The translations under genes and the position numbers were made by a program. The notes under the pieces are model-generated. The model worked only from the letters and a program-made list of their open reading frames with translations. It had not been told where the DNA came from and searched no databases. This document shows positions 52,637 through 62,725 of a stretch of DNA of 64,000 nucleotides, one piece after another (within the stretch, counting starts at the first letter, position 1; the number at the start of each line of letters is the position of its first letter). This DNA is from Microbacterium sp. Root53. GTDB taxonomy: Bacteria > Actinomycetota > Actinomycetes > Actinomycetales > Microbacteriaceae. Location: assembly GCF_001426925.1 (NCBI RefSeq), contig NZ_LMFR01000012.1:406656-470655 (forward strand), written 5' to 3'.

Positions 52637-53800
52637 TCAGACCGGGTACAGCCGATCCGCCTGCGCGCGCTTGCGGGCCGCGAGCTGCTTGGCCTTCTCC
52701 GGGAACGCGGGGTCGATCGTGGCGTCCTGGGCGCGGACGGGCTCGCCCGCCTCGACCACGGTCCATCCGGTGCCGAGGTCCAGCAGGGACTGGTGCTTGA
52801 CGTCGTAGTAGCCGCGCTTCCCCGCGACCACGAGACCAGCTGCGCCCGCCGCCGCCGCGAGCAGGTGGATGTGGAAGCGGGAGGTCAGCCAGCGCTGCCC
52901 GGCGCGGGCCGGGAGCCCGTCGGCCCACATCCCGCCGAACGTGTAGATGCGCGCGTCGGGCCGGGACAGGCCGCGGAAGTGCTGGTCGTCCGGCGGGTTC
53001 GATTCGGCGAAGCCCACGCTCGCCTCGGAGATGCCCGCGAGGAAGCCGTCGATGGTCGTGACGACCGCCTCGTCCTCCCACTGCCGCAGGTCGCCCTGCA
53101 CCAGCACCATCCGGTCGGGGGTGGGCCGCCGGTCGTACAGCGCGCGCTTCAGCGTCAGGGCCAGGAAGGCGTCGTCGAGCCCGAGTTCGGCGCCGAGGGC
53201 GTCGGCCGTCGCCTCGTCGCGTGCCTCGACCGAGTCGAAGACCGCGAGGCGGTCGCGCAGCCACGCGGGCAGGTCGCCCTCGAGCGGCATCGCGTCCAGG
53301 CCGGTGGCGAAGGCCGGGATCCCGAACGCCTCCTTCACGGCCGCGATCGCGGTCACCAGCCCGAGGTTGTCGCGCCACATCGAGTTGACGTATCCGCCGC
53401 CGACGAGATGGATCGACGCGACGCCGCGCAGCGCCTTCACGCCGGCGTCGAACCGGGGAGAGCCGAGGTCGCGCACGATGCGGGCGATGCGGTCGGCGTC
53501 GGCGACCGGATCATGCGATTCGCTGCCCATCGCCAGCTCCCACACGGTGCTGGTGGTGCGCAACGCGGGGTGCACATTGCCGAACAGGTGCGACGCCCGG
53601 CCCGGGTGCGGGCAGTCGAGCCATACGGGCCGGCCGGGGTGGCGCTCGGCGAGGCACTCCAGCCATGCGCGCGTGACCAGCTCGTCGCCGTAGTTGGGAT
53701 GACCGGCGGTGGAGACGAGGTAGAACGGCTTGCTGACGGCGACGGGGCCGGTGGTCGGGTTCGCGGGCGCCTTCGCCCGCGGCGCACCGAAGAGCTTCAT
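52637..53800 (-). CDS. Polysaccharide pyruvyl transferase family protein
   Basis: A 387-residue protein of the CsaB/PssM family. It has the N-terminal STAGHPNYGDELVTRAWLE motif (N-x-G-D), the glycine-rich VGGGYVNSMWRDN segment, SVEARDEATADAL and the C-terminal TSRFHIHLLAAAAGAAGLVV helix with the conserved R-x-H. Family enzymes add pyruvate ketals to sugars of wall polymers using phosphoenolpyruvate, which gives negative charge. The ATG at 53800 is preferred; GGAG lies 12 nt upstream. A possible -10 (TATGTT, complement of 53882-53887) lies in the 140-bp gap to the ABC transporter gene. Confidence 0.83.
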   Translation of the reverse strand: MKLFGAPRAKAPANPTTGPVAVSKPFYLVSTAGHPNYGDELVTRAWLECLAERHPGRPVWLDCPHPGRASHLFGNVHPALRTTSTVWELAMGSESHDPVADADRIARIVRDLGSPRFDAGVKALRGVASIHLVGGGYVNSMWRDNLGLVTAIAAVKEAFGIPAFATGLDAMPLEGDLPAWLRDRLAVFDSVEARDEATADALGAELGLDDAFLALTLKRALYDRRPTPDRMVLVQGDLRQWEDEAVVTTIDGFLAGISEASVGFAESNPPDDQHFRGLSRPDARIYTFGGMWADGLPARAGQRWLTSRFHIHLLAAAAGAAGLVVAGKRGYYDVKHQSLLDLGTGWTVVEAGEPVRAQDATIDPAFPEKAKQLAARKRAQADRLYPV

Positions 53801-53940
53801 TGTCCGGTGGACTCCAGGATGAGATGACGTGTTCGGGACGGGGCGCACATCGGGATTGCACGCCCAGACACGCTCCCAGACAACATACAGGTCCGACGCG
53901 CACCTCGACAGACCGGCTCGCCTCGCGACGGCCTGGCCGA

Positions 53941-54699
53941 TCAGGCCTCGGGGTTGTCCGCGTTGTACTGGTCGATGACCTCGCCGATCGGGGCGTCGAG
54001 GACGAGCGAGTGATCGCGGATGTAGAGGCCGCGCGTGCAGAAGCGGCGCAGGTCCTTCTCGTTGTGGCTCACGAAGAACAGCGTTCGACCCTCGGCGAGC
54101 AGCTCGTCGATCCGGCGATAGCACTTCGCGCGGAAGGCCTTGTCCCCCACCGCGAGCACCTCGTCGACCAGCAGGATCGGCTCGTCCAGCTGCGACACGA
54201 CGGAGAACGCGAGCCGCACCTTCATGCCGTTGGAGAGGTGCTTGTACGGAGTCTCCTGCGCGTCCTCGAGCTCGGCGAACGCGATGATGTCGTCGTAGCG
54301 CCGGGCGATCTCGGCCTTCGCCATGCCGTGCAACCCCGCCGTCAGGCGCACGTTCTCGCGCACCGTGAGGTCGCCCACGAACCCGCCCGTGATCTCGATC
54401 AGCGGCGCGACGCCGCCGTTCACGGTCACCGCGCCCTCGTCCGGCAGCAGCACGCCCGCGACGAGCTTCAGCAGCGTCGACTTGCCCTGGCCGTTGCGTC
54501 CGACCACGCCGATGGACTCCCCCGGGCGCACCGTGAACGACACGTTCCGCAGGGCCCAGAACTCCCCCGGCCGGTTGCGGCGGGACGCGTCCGCGAACAT
54601 GTCCTTGATGCTGCGGCGCCCGCGACGGTTGCGGCGGAAGCGCACGCCCAGGCCGGCGACCTCGATCGCGTGCTCGGGTGCGGATGCCTGCGACGTCAT
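53941..54699 (-). CDS. wzt: ABC transporter ATPase for polysaccharide export (Wzt type)
   Basis: A 252-residue ATPase. Walker A is GRNGQGKSTLL, the Q-loop lies in APLIEITGGF, the signature is LSNGMKVRLAF (degenerate L-S-N-G-M), Walker B is ILLVDEVLAVGD and the switch histidine is in FVSHN. The stretch of about 25 residues before the core (FADASRRNRPGEFWALRNVSF) is typical of Wzt/TagH-type exporters. It ends soon after the core and lacks the C-terminal glycan-binding domain of O9a-type Wzt, so chain-end recognition is not expected. AAGGAG lies about 5 nt before the ATG, which shares one base with the stop of the permease gene (TGATG). Confidence 0.9.
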   Translation of the reverse strand: MTSQASAPEHAIEVAGLGVRFRRNRRGRRSIKDMFADASRRNRPGEFWALRNVSFTVRPGESIGVVGRNGQGKSTLLKLVAGVLLPDEGAVTVNGGVAPLIEITGGFVGDLTVRENVRLTAGLHGMAKAEIARRYDDIIAFAELEDAQETPYKHLSNGMKVRLAFSVVSQLDEPILLVDEVLAVGDKAFRAKCYRRIDELLAEGRTLFFVSHNEKDLRRFCTRGLYIRDHSLVLDAPIGEVIDQYNADNPEA

Positions 54700-55493
54700 C
54701 ACAGCTCCTTCAGCAGCGGGCGCTCGAGGCGGCGGAACGCGAGGATGCCGACGCCGAGGAACAGCAGGCACATCACGGCGGACATCGCGACCGCGAAGGG
54801 GTCCCACAGTTCCGGGAAGAAGCCCACCCGGTAGAGGGTGAAGATGCCCGCGAGCGGGTTGAACGCCATCACGGCGGGCAGCGACCCCGGCAGGTCATGG
54901 ATCGCGTAGATGATCGGCGACGCGTAGAACAGCACGCGCAGGATGAGCCGGGTCGTGCGCTCCAGGTCGGTGAACAGCACGCACAGCGGAGCGACGAGCA
55001 GGCCGAGGCCCACCAGCAGGACCGCCTGCAGAACGACGCCCAGGGGGAACAGCAGGATGCCCCAGCCGACCTCGGCGCCCGAGAACACGGCGAACAGCGC
55101 GAGCACGGGCAGCGCGAACAGGAACTCGAAGCCCTTGCTGAGCACGACCCGGTTCACCCAGATCGAGCGCGGTATCGCGGTCGACCGGACGAGCTTGGCG
55201 TCCTTGTTGAACGCACGAGTGAAGTCGGTGACCGACGCGTTGAACCACACCCACGACAGCAGCGCCGTGATCAGGAACACGATGTACGGCTCGACGCCGA
55301 CGGTGCGCTGGAACACCATCGTGAACACGAACCAGTAGATCGCGCTCATCACGAGCGGATCCAGCACCGACCACAGATAGCCGAGCCAGCTGGTGGCATA
55401 ACGGACCTTCAGGTCGCGCGCCGACAGCAGCCAGAGGGCGTGCAGGTACCGCCGGGGTGTCCCGGGGGCGCCGACGGCGTGGCTGCTGGACAC
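54699..55493 (-). CDS. wzm: ABC-2 polysaccharide export permease (Wzm type)
   Basis: A 264-residue permease with six membrane helices. Conserved features are the cytoplasmic coupling stretch LLSARDLKVRYATSWLGYLW before helix 1, LSWVWFNASVTDFTRAF, the basic loop around RSTAIPRSIWVNRVVLS and the FYASPIIYAIHDLPG segment. It pairs with the ATPase encoded next to export a lipid-linked polymer. The start is uncertain: GTG at 55493 avoids overlap with glf, while a GTG at 55538 overlaps its last 25 nt; neither has a good ribosome binding site. Confidence 0.88.
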   Translation of the reverse strand: MSSSHAVGAPGTPRRYLHALWLLSARDLKVRYATSWLGYLWSVLDPLVMSAIYWFVFTMVFQRTVGVEPYIVFLITALLSWVWFNASVTDFTRAFNKDAKLVRSTAIPRSIWVNRVVLSKGFEFLFALPVLALFAVFSGAEVGWGILLFPLGVVLQAVLLVGLGLLVAPLCVLFTDLERTTRLILRVLFYASPIIYAIHDLPGSLPAVMAFNPLAGIFTLYRVGFFPELWDPFAVAMSAVMCLLFLGVGILAFRRLERPLLKEL

Positions 55494-55513
55494 GGGGATG
55501 GTCCGCGCTCGGG

Positions 55514-56716
<1,203 letters not shown>

Positions 56717-56786
56717 CTAACGGGGCGAGCCTCCCAGCCCGCCGAGCGTGCGGGCGTGGCTCTCAGACTGGCTGGATCGCGCTTGG

Positions 56787-56792
56787 TAGACT
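56787..56792 (+). promoter_or_regulatory. Candidate -10 of the eight-gene glycosyltransferase operon
   Basis: TAGACT is the best -10 in the gap between glf and the operon at 56893; only a weak -35 (CAGACT, 17 bp upstream) accompanies it. The leader would be about 94 nt. Confidence 0.35.
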
Positions 56793-56892
56793 CGCTCGCC
56801 GGGTCACGGCCCGCCTTCGTGCGCGATCGTGCCGCAGCTGCGCACGCAGGAGAACAGATGCGCCGTCCCCGACAGACTTTCTCAGGAGCAGC

Positions 56893-57939
56893 ATGAAACT
56901 CGTCATCCAGATCCCGTGCCTGAATGAGGAGGAGACCCTCCCGCTCGTCCTGGAGACGATGCCGAAGGAGATCCCGGGCATCGACGAGATCGAGCTGCTC
57001 GTGATCGACGACGGCTCCACCGACCGCACGGTCGAGGTGGCCAAGTCGTACGGCGTGCGCCACTTCGTGCACCACACGCGCAACATGGGCCTCGCCCGCT
57101 CGTTCCGCGACGGCGTCGAGTACGCGCTCGGCGTCATGGGCGCCGACATCGTCGTGAACACCGACGGCGACAACCAGTACCCGCAGCAGATGATCGGCGA
57201 CCTCGTGCAGCCGCTGCTGCGCGGCGAGGCCGACATCGCGATCGGCGACCGGCAGACCGCGACCATCGCGCACTTCTCGCCCTTCAAGAAGGTCATGCAG
57301 CGCGTCGGCAGCGAGGTCGTCAACTTCGCCGCCGGCACCGAGCTGCCCGACGCGGCGAGCGGGTTCCGGGCCTACTCGCGCAAGGCGCTCATCCGCCTGA
57401 ACATCGTCACGCAGTTCTCGTACTGCATGGAGACGATCATCCAGGCCGGCAACAAGCGCCTGAAGATCGCGAGCGTGCCGATCACGACCAACCCGAAGAC
57501 CCGCGAGTCGCGCCTGTTCAAGAACATCTTCCAGCACATGGCGAAGTCGGGACAGGCGATCATGCGCAGCTACATCATGTTCAAGCCGCACACGATCTTC
57601 ACGACCCTCGGCGTGCTGCTCCTGGTCGTGGGCCTGATCCCGTTCCTGCGCTTCCTGATCCTGAACTGGATGGGCACCGCGGGCGACCACATCCAGTCGC
57701 TCATCCTCGGCTCGTCGCTGCTGGTCGGCTCGCTGCTGTCGTTCGCGCTGCTGATCATCTCCGACCTGCTGCGGACGAACCGCGTGCTGCTCGAGGACAC
57801 CCTGCAGCGCCTCAAGGAGATCCAGTACGGCGAGGACGCGCGCCCGGCCGACGTGCGGCACGTGACCCTGCCGGGGCCGGCCGGCTCGGTGGTGGATGCG
57901 CCCACGGAGGACGCGGGATCGGCCCGGACGACGTCGTGA
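56893..57939 (+). CDS. Polyprenyl-phosphate glycosyltransferase (GT2, membrane)
   Basis: A 348-residue GT2 enzyme: LVIQIPCLNEEETLPLVLET start, VIDDGSTDRT, NTDGDNQYPQQMI (D-x-D site) and SGFRAYSRKAL, followed by two C-terminal membrane helices (about 240-262 and 278-300) and a soluble tail. The layout matches dolichyl/undecaprenyl-phosphate sugar synthases that charge the lipid carrier. CAGGAG lies 5 nt before the ATG. It opens a run of eight genes joined by 1- to 4-nt overlaps; its stop overlaps the next GTG (GTGA). Confidence 0.85.
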   Translation: MKLVIQIPCLNEEETLPLVLETMPKEIPGIDEIELLVIDDGSTDRTVEVAKSYGVRHFVHHTRNMGLARSFRDGVEYALGVMGADIVVNTDGDNQYPQQMIGDLVQPLLRGEADIAIGDRQTATIAHFSPFKKVMQRVGSEVVNFAAGTELPDAASGFRAYSRKALIRLNIVTQFSYCMETIIQAGNKRLKIASVPITTNPKTRESRLFKNIFQHMAKSGQAIMRSYIMFKPHTIFTTLGVLLLVVGLIPFLRFLILNWMGTAGDHIQSLILGSSLLVGSLLSFALLIISDLLRTNRVLLEDTLQRLKEIQYGEDARPADVRHVTLPGPAGSVVDAPTEDAGSARTTS

Positions 57940-59042
57940 TCGTCTCGTTCGGCACGTACGACGCGGTCAAGCACCCGCGCGTCGGCATCATCGTCGACGG
58001 CCTGCGGGAGCGCGGACTCGAGGTGCGGGAGCTGAACCGCCCGCTGGGCTTCAGCACGGCCGAGCGCGTGCGCATGCTGAAGCAGCCGTGGCGGCTTCCC
58101 GCGTTCGCGTGGCGCCTGCTGACGTGCTGGATCGCGCTCGCCCGGGACGCCCGCGCGCTGCGCCGCGCCGGCATCGTTCCCGAGGCCGTGCTCGTGGGCT
58201 ACATGGGGCACTTCGACGTGCTCCTGGCGCGCCGCCTGTTCCGCCGGTCCACCATCGTCCTCGACCACCTGATCTTCGCGGGCGACACCGCGCAGGACCG
58301 CGGCGCCGAGGGCCTGCGCGTCCGCCTGCTGCGGGGCCTCGACCACCGCGCGCTGGCGGCCGCGGACATCGTGCTCGTCGACACGGTCGAGCACCTCGAG
58401 ATGCTGCCCGATCGCTCCAAGGGCGTGCACGTGCCCGTCGGCGCGCGCGCCGAGTGGTTCGACGCCCGCCCGGCGACGGATGCCCCCGCCGACGGCCCGC
58501 TGTCGCTCGTCTTCTTCGGCCTGTTCACCCCGCTCCAGGGCGCGCCGACGATCGCCGAGGCTCTGCGCCGCGCACACCAGGCCGGAGCCGAGTTCACCGC
58601 CACGATCGTGGGCACGGGCCAGGACTACGACGCCGCACGCGCGGCGGCGGGCGACCTGCACGGCGTCACGTGGCTGGACTGGGTCGACGCGCACGAGCTG
58701 CCCGCGCTGGTCGCGCGGCACGACGTCTGCCTCGGCGTCTTCGGGACCTCGGGCAAGGCCCGCCGCGTGGTCCCGAACAAGGTCTACGAGGGCGCCGCGG
58801 CCGGCTGCGCGATCATCACGGGCGACACCGCGCCCCAGCGCGCCGCCTTCGGCGACGCCGCGCTCTACGCCGCGCCGGGCGACGCCGCCGCTCTGGCCGA
58901 CGTGATCGCGGAGCTCGCGGGCTCGCGCGACCGCGTGACCGCCGCGCGCGCCGCCGCGGCCGCGGCCGCCGAGTCGTTCCGCGCGGTCGACGTCGTCGCG
59001 CCGCTCGTGGACCGGCTCGCGACGCGCGGCGGATCCGCCTGA
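57936..59042 (+). CDS. Glycosyltransferase family 4-like protein
   Basis: A 368-residue GT-B enzyme. The N-terminal half begins IVSFGTYDAVKHPRVGIIVD, and the C-terminal half holds SLVFFGLFTPLQGAPTIAEA, FTATIVGTGQDYDAAR and the NDP-sugar-binding NKVYEGAAAGCAIITGD, with the glutamate typical of GT4 (E-x7-E, second position). No membrane helix is visible, so it probably acts on lipid-linked sugar at the inner face. The GTG start overlaps the preceding stop by 4 nt, and its own stop shares a base with the next ATG (TGATG). Confidence 0.83.
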   Translation: MIVSFGTYDAVKHPRVGIIVDGLRERGLEVRELNRPLGFSTAERVRMLKQPWRLPAFAWRLLTCWIALARDARALRRAGIVPEAVLVGYMGHFDVLLARRLFRRSTIVLDHLIFAGDTAQDRGAEGLRVRLLRGLDHRALAAADIVLVDTVEHLEMLPDRSKGVHVPVGARAEWFDARPATDAPADGPLSLVFFGLFTPLQGAPTIAEALRRAHQAGAEFTATIVGTGQDYDAARAAAGDLHGVTWLDWVDAHELPALVARHDVCLGVFGTSGKARRVVPNKVYEGAAAGCAIITGDTAPQRAAFGDAALYAAPGDAAALADVIAELAGSRDRVTAARAAAAAAAESFRAVDVVAPLVDRLATRGGSA

Positions 59043-60004
59043 TGAAGCGCGTCCTCGGCGTCCTGCGCTCCCCCGCCGTCAAGTGGGCGTTCCTCGCGGT
59101 CGCGCTCGGCTTCGCGGCGTGGTTCGTCGCGAGCCGCTGGGAGGCGATCGCGGCCGCGCTGGCCCGTCTGCCCTGGTGGGCGCTCGTCGTCGCCCTGGTC
59201 GCGAGCGCCGTGTACGTGGGTCTGACCCTCGAGGCCTGGCGCGGCATCGTGCGCGACCTCGGGCACCCGCTGGCCGTGCGCCCCGCCGTGGCCCTGTTCG
59301 GCGTCAGTCAGCTCGGCAAGTACATCCCCGGCGGCGTGTGGAACATCGCCGCCGCCGCGGATCTGGGGCGCGCCCACGGCATCCCCGCCCGGCACTCGGT
59401 CGCCGCGATGACGATCGCGCTGCTGATCTCGCTGGTCTCGGGCGTCGGCGTCGGCGCGCTCGGGTTCGCGGTCGCGCCCACGCCCGCGCTCGCCGACTGG
59501 GCGTGGCTGATGTGGTTCGGCGTGCCGCTGCTCGTCCTGCTGATCCCGCCCGTCCTCAACCGGCTCATCGCCCTCGCGTGGCGCATCCTGCGCCTGGAGC
59601 CGCTCGACACCCCGGGCGGTTCGCTGTCCCCGCGCGGCGTCGCGGTCGCCACGGCCTGGTCGCTGCTCGCGTGGATCGTGGCCGGCGTCGCGGTCGCGGC
59701 TCTCGCGATCGGCCTCGGCGCCCCGGCCACGTGGCACACGGTCGTCCAGTGCATCGGCGGCTACGCGCTCGCGTGGGTGATCGGATTCCTGTTCGTGATC
59801 GCGCCCGCGGGCGCGGGCGTGCGGGAGCTCGTGCTCGCCGCCGCCCTCGCCGGCACGCTCGCCTCGGCCGAGATCGTCACGCTCGTGCTGCTGAGCCGGG
59901 TCCTGCTCACGGCCGTCGACCTCGGCTTCGCGGCCGTCGGCGGCGTCGAGACCCGGCTCGCCCGGCGACGCCTCGGCCGCACCGGATCGGCGGAGCCGGC
60001 ATGA
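59042..60004 (+). CDS. LPG-synthase-like (UPF0104/AglD) membrane protein
   Basis: A 320-residue protein with about eight membrane helices. Conserved parts of the lysylphosphatidylglycerol-synthase TM family are LTLEAWRGIVRDLGHPL, FGVSQLGKYIPGGVWNIA (the G-K-Y-I-P-G motif), a loop near HGIPARHSVAAM and the IAPAGAGVRELVLAAAL segment with P-x-G-x-G-x-R-E. Relatives flip lipids or act in glycan assembly (AglD, GtaB-linked genes); it may flip or present lipid-linked sugar here. It lacks the C-terminal aminoacyl-transferase domain of MprF. Confidence 0.85.
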   Translation: MKRVLGVLRSPAVKWAFLAVALGFAAWFVASRWEAIAAALARLPWWALVVALVASAVYVGLTLEAWRGIVRDLGHPLAVRPAVALFGVSQLGKYIPGGVWNIAAAADLGRAHGIPARHSVAAMTIALLISLVSGVGVGALGFAVAPTPALADWAWLMWFGVPLLVLLIPPVLNRLIALAWRILRLEPLDTPGGSLSPRGVAVATAWSLLAWIVAGVAVAALAIGLGAPATWHTVVQCIGGYALAWVIGFLFVIAPAGAGVRELVLAAALAGTLASAEIVTLVLLSRVLLTAVDLGFAAVGGVETRLARRRLGRTGSAEPA

Positions 60005-61389
60005 GCGCCCGCGTGACCCGCATCCGGGCGGTCCTGGAGCACGTCGCGCTGGTCCTCCTCGGGATCGGCGGGCCGTTCGCCTACGCCATGGCCTCGCCCA
60101 TCTACTCCAGCGGCGACGAGGCCGCGCACGTCGACTACGCCTTCCAGGTGTGGCACGGCGAGCTGCCCGTGTTCGAGGAGGGGCTCGAGCTCGGCAACAC
60201 GGTCGGAGTGCACCCGCCGGTTCAGTGGACCGCCCACCACCCGCCCCTGCTGTACCTCCTGCTCGCCCCGTTCGTCGGTCCGCTGGCCGACGCCGGGAAC
60301 ATCGAGGGCGCGGGCATGGCGGGCCGGATGGTGATGGTCGCTCTCTCGATCGCCCTCCTCTACGCGATCCGCGGCATCGCCCGCCTGCTGCTCCCCACCG
60401 TCGCGGGCATCGGCCTCGCGTCGGCGCTGATCGTCGGACTCTCGGTCTGGTTCGTGCGCCTGGGCGGCTCTGTCTACACCGACACGCTCGCCGCCCTCGT
60501 CAGCGCGCTCGCGTTCTATGCCCTGCTGCGCCTGGCCAGGGGCCGCACCCCGGTCCGGGACATCGTGCTGTTCGCCGTCGCCTGCGCGGGATGCGCGCTG
60601 ACCCGCTTCTCGCTTCTGCCCGTGGCGGTGCTGTTCGCGGTCGCGGTCATCGTGATCGGTCACCTCCCCGGCCCCCTCCGCGCCCGGCACGCGTGGACCG
60701 CCGCGGTCGCGGCCGGGGTCGCGGTCGTGGCATCGTCCCTGTGGTTCTATCTGCGCAACATCGCGCTCACCGGCAACGCGAGCGGCGGTCACCCGGACTG
60801 GGCGGCCGAGCACACGCGACGCGTCGCCCGGCCCGTGCTCGAGGTCACGCGCGACCCCGCGTTCTGGACGCGCATGACCGAGCAGTTCTCGACCGGGACG
60901 TACCCGCCGCTCCCCCGCGCGCTCGAGACCCCGCTGCCGTGGACGCTGCTGCTGTTCGCGCTGCCGCTCCTGATCGGGCTCGTCGCGCACGTGGCCGGCG
61001 TCCTCCGCGAGCGCCGCGAACGCGCCGTGCGCCTGGTGATCCTCGCGACCGCCCTGTGCGCGTGCGGCGGCATCGCGATCATGCAGATCATGCATCACGC
61101 CGGCGGCGGTAGCGCGTTCGCGCGGTACTTCTTCGCGATGCTGCCGTTCCTGGCGCCGTTCCTGGCGCTCCCCCTGCTGTGGGCGCGCGCCCTGCCCCTG
61201 GCCGCGTGGACGGCGGTCCGCACGACGCTGCTGGGCCTCGAGATCGCGTCCACGCTGGCGCGCGAGCTGTCCGGTCCGCAGGCCGCCTTCTACCCGACGC
61301 CCACCTGGATCGGCTTCGGCGTCGCCGTGGCCGGCGCGTCGATCGCGCTCGGCGTCCTCGTCGGCGCACCGCGGCGGACGACGCCGTGA
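60001..61389 (+). CDS. GT-C type membrane glycosyltransferase
   Basis: A 462-residue polytopic protein with about ten to eleven helices. After the first helix the extracytoplasmic loop carries ASPIYSSGDEAAHVDYAFQV, with the acidic D-E of GT-C enzymes (PMT/ArnT-like), then HPPVQWTAHHPPLLYLLLAP. These enzymes use a polyprenyl-phosphate sugar as donor on the outer face, fitting the synthases encoded at both ends of this operon. The ATGA overlap couples it to the preceding gene. Acceptor unknown. Confidence 0.82.
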   Translation: MSARVTRIRAVLEHVALVLLGIGGPFAYAMASPIYSSGDEAAHVDYAFQVWHGELPVFEEGLELGNTVGVHPPVQWTAHHPPLLYLLLAPFVGPLADAGNIEGAGMAGRMVMVALSIALLYAIRGIARLLLPTVAGIGLASALIVGLSVWFVRLGGSVYTDTLAALVSALAFYALLRLARGRTPVRDIVLFAVACAGCALTRFSLLPVAVLFAVAVIVIGHLPGPLRARHAWTAAVAAGVAVVASSLWFYLRNIALTGNASGGHPDWAAEHTRRVARPVLEVTRDPAFWTRMTEQFSTGTYPPLPRALETPLPWTLLLFALPLLIGLVAHVAGVLRERRERAVRLVILATALCACGGIAIMQIMHHAGGGSAFARYFFAMLPFLAPFLALPLLWARALPLAAWTAVRTTLLGLEIASTLARELSGPQAAFYPTPTWIGFGVAVAGASIALGVLVGAPRRTTP

Positions 61390-61895
61390 CCGCCCCCGAT
61401 CAGGCGGGCGACGCGCCGGAGCTGCCCGGCGGCGCCGAGCAGGCGATCGGCGGCGGCTCGGCACCCGACGGCCCGCTGCTGCGGCTCATCAAGGACCGTC
61501 GCGTGGCGTTCCTGCTCGTCGGCGCGATCAACACCGGCGTCGGCTTCGTCTGGTTCATCCTGTTCTCGCTGCTCGCGGCCGCCGTGTGGCCGGACGCGCC
61601 CTGGCGCATCTTCGTGATCATCACGTGCGCGCACCTGGCCAGCACCATCTCCGCCTTCGTGCTCTACCGGAGGCTCGTGTTCCGCGTCACGGGGCACCTG
61701 TGGCTGGACTTCTGGCGATTCCAGCTGGTGTACCTGACCTCGTTCCTGCTCAACCAGCTCGTCGTCCCGCCCCTGACGATCCTGCTGGGCATGAACGAGA
61801 TCGTCGCGCAGTTCCTGTTCACGTTCGTGATCGCGGTGATCAGCTACGTCGGCCACAGCCGGTTCTCGTTCCACCGCAGGAAGGAGGAGCGATGA
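61386..61895 (+). CDS. GtrA-family membrane protein
   Basis: A 169-residue protein with four membrane helices after a 40-residue polar start. It has the GtrA features FLLVGAINTGVGFVWFIL, STISAFVLYRRLVFRV and a basic end (GHSRFSFHRRKEER). GtrA proteins are thought to flip undecaprenyl-phosphate sugars, and usually pair with a GtrB-like synthase; such an enzyme is encoded two genes further on. The GTG start overlaps the previous stop (GTGA). Confidence 0.87.
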   Translation: MTAPDQAGDAPELPGGAEQAIGGGSAPDGPLLRLIKDRRVAFLLVGAINTGVGFVWFILFSLLAAAVWPDAPWRIFVIITCAHLASTISAFVLYRRLVFRVTGHLWLDFWRFQLVYLTSFLLNQLVVPPLTILLGMNEIVAQFLFTFVIAVISYVGHSRFSFHRRKEER

Positions 61896-62725
61896 GCGCC
61901 GGCATCCGCCTCAGCGTCGTCGTGCCCGCCTACGACAACGGCCGCACGCTGGACGAGACGCTCCGCTCGATCCTCGACCAGGAGGTCGAGGGCCTCGAGC
62001 TGATCGTGGCCGACCACGCGTCCTCCGACGACACCCTCGACGTCATGCGGCGGTTCGCGGACGATCCGCGCGTCACGCTGCTCGAGACCGAGGCGGGCGG
62101 CGGCGCGGGTCGCAACTGGAACCGCGTGACCGAGGCGGCGCGCGGCGAGCTCATCAAGCTCGTCTGCGGCGACGACGTGCTGCGCCCCGGCGTGCTGGCG
62201 CGGCAGGCGGCGCTGCTCGAGACCACCGGCGCGGTGATGACCGCGTGCCGCCGCGATCTCATCGACATGAACGGCGACGTGCTCCTGGCCGGCTGGGGAC
62301 TGCGGGGCCTGGACCGGCGCATGCCCGGCGCCGAGGCGGTGCGCCGGGCCGTGCGCGCGGGCTCCAACCTCTTCGGAGAGCCCGCCTCGGTCATGATGCG
62401 CCGCGACGTGCTGGCCCGCACGGGCGGCTGGTTCGACCGGTTCTCGTACCTGATCGACCAGGCGACGTACACGCGCGTCCTGCTGGAGGGCGACTTCGTC
62501 CCCGACCCCGAGGTGGGGGCCACGTTCCGGATGAGCGACTCCCAGTGGAGCGTCGCCCTCGCCTCCCGTCAGTCGGCCGAGGCGCGCGAGTTCCACGCGT
62601 GGGTGCGCGAGGCGCATCCGGAGGTCCTCTCGGGCCTCGACCGCCGCATCGGGGACGTCAGGGCCGCGCTCATGGCCCGCGCCCGGAGGCTCTCGTATCG
62701 TGTGCTGAAGAGGAGGATGCGATGA
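61892..62725 (+). CDS. Glycosyltransferase family 2 protein
   Basis: A 277-residue soluble GT2 enzyme. It begins IRLSVVVPAYDNGRTLDETL, with IVADHASSDDTLDVM and KLVCGDDVLRPGVL (D-D as metal site) and a C-terminal helical region. No membrane helices are present. The substrate cannot be read from the sequence. GGAGGAG lies 5 nt before the ATG, which overlaps the GtrA stop by 4 nt. Confidence 0.85.
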   Translation: MSAGIRLSVVVPAYDNGRTLDETLRSILDQEVEGLELIVADHASSDDTLDVMRRFADDPRVTLLETEAGGGAGRNWNRVTEAARGELIKLVCGDDVLRPGVLARQAALLETTGAVMTACRRDLIDMNGDVLLAGWGLRGLDRRMPGAEAVRRAVRAGSNLFGEPASVMMRRDVLARTGGWFDRFSYLIDQATYTRVLLEGDFVPDPEVGATFRMSDSQWSVALASRQSAEAREFHAWVREAHPEVLSGLDRRIGDVRAALMARARRLSYRVLKRRMR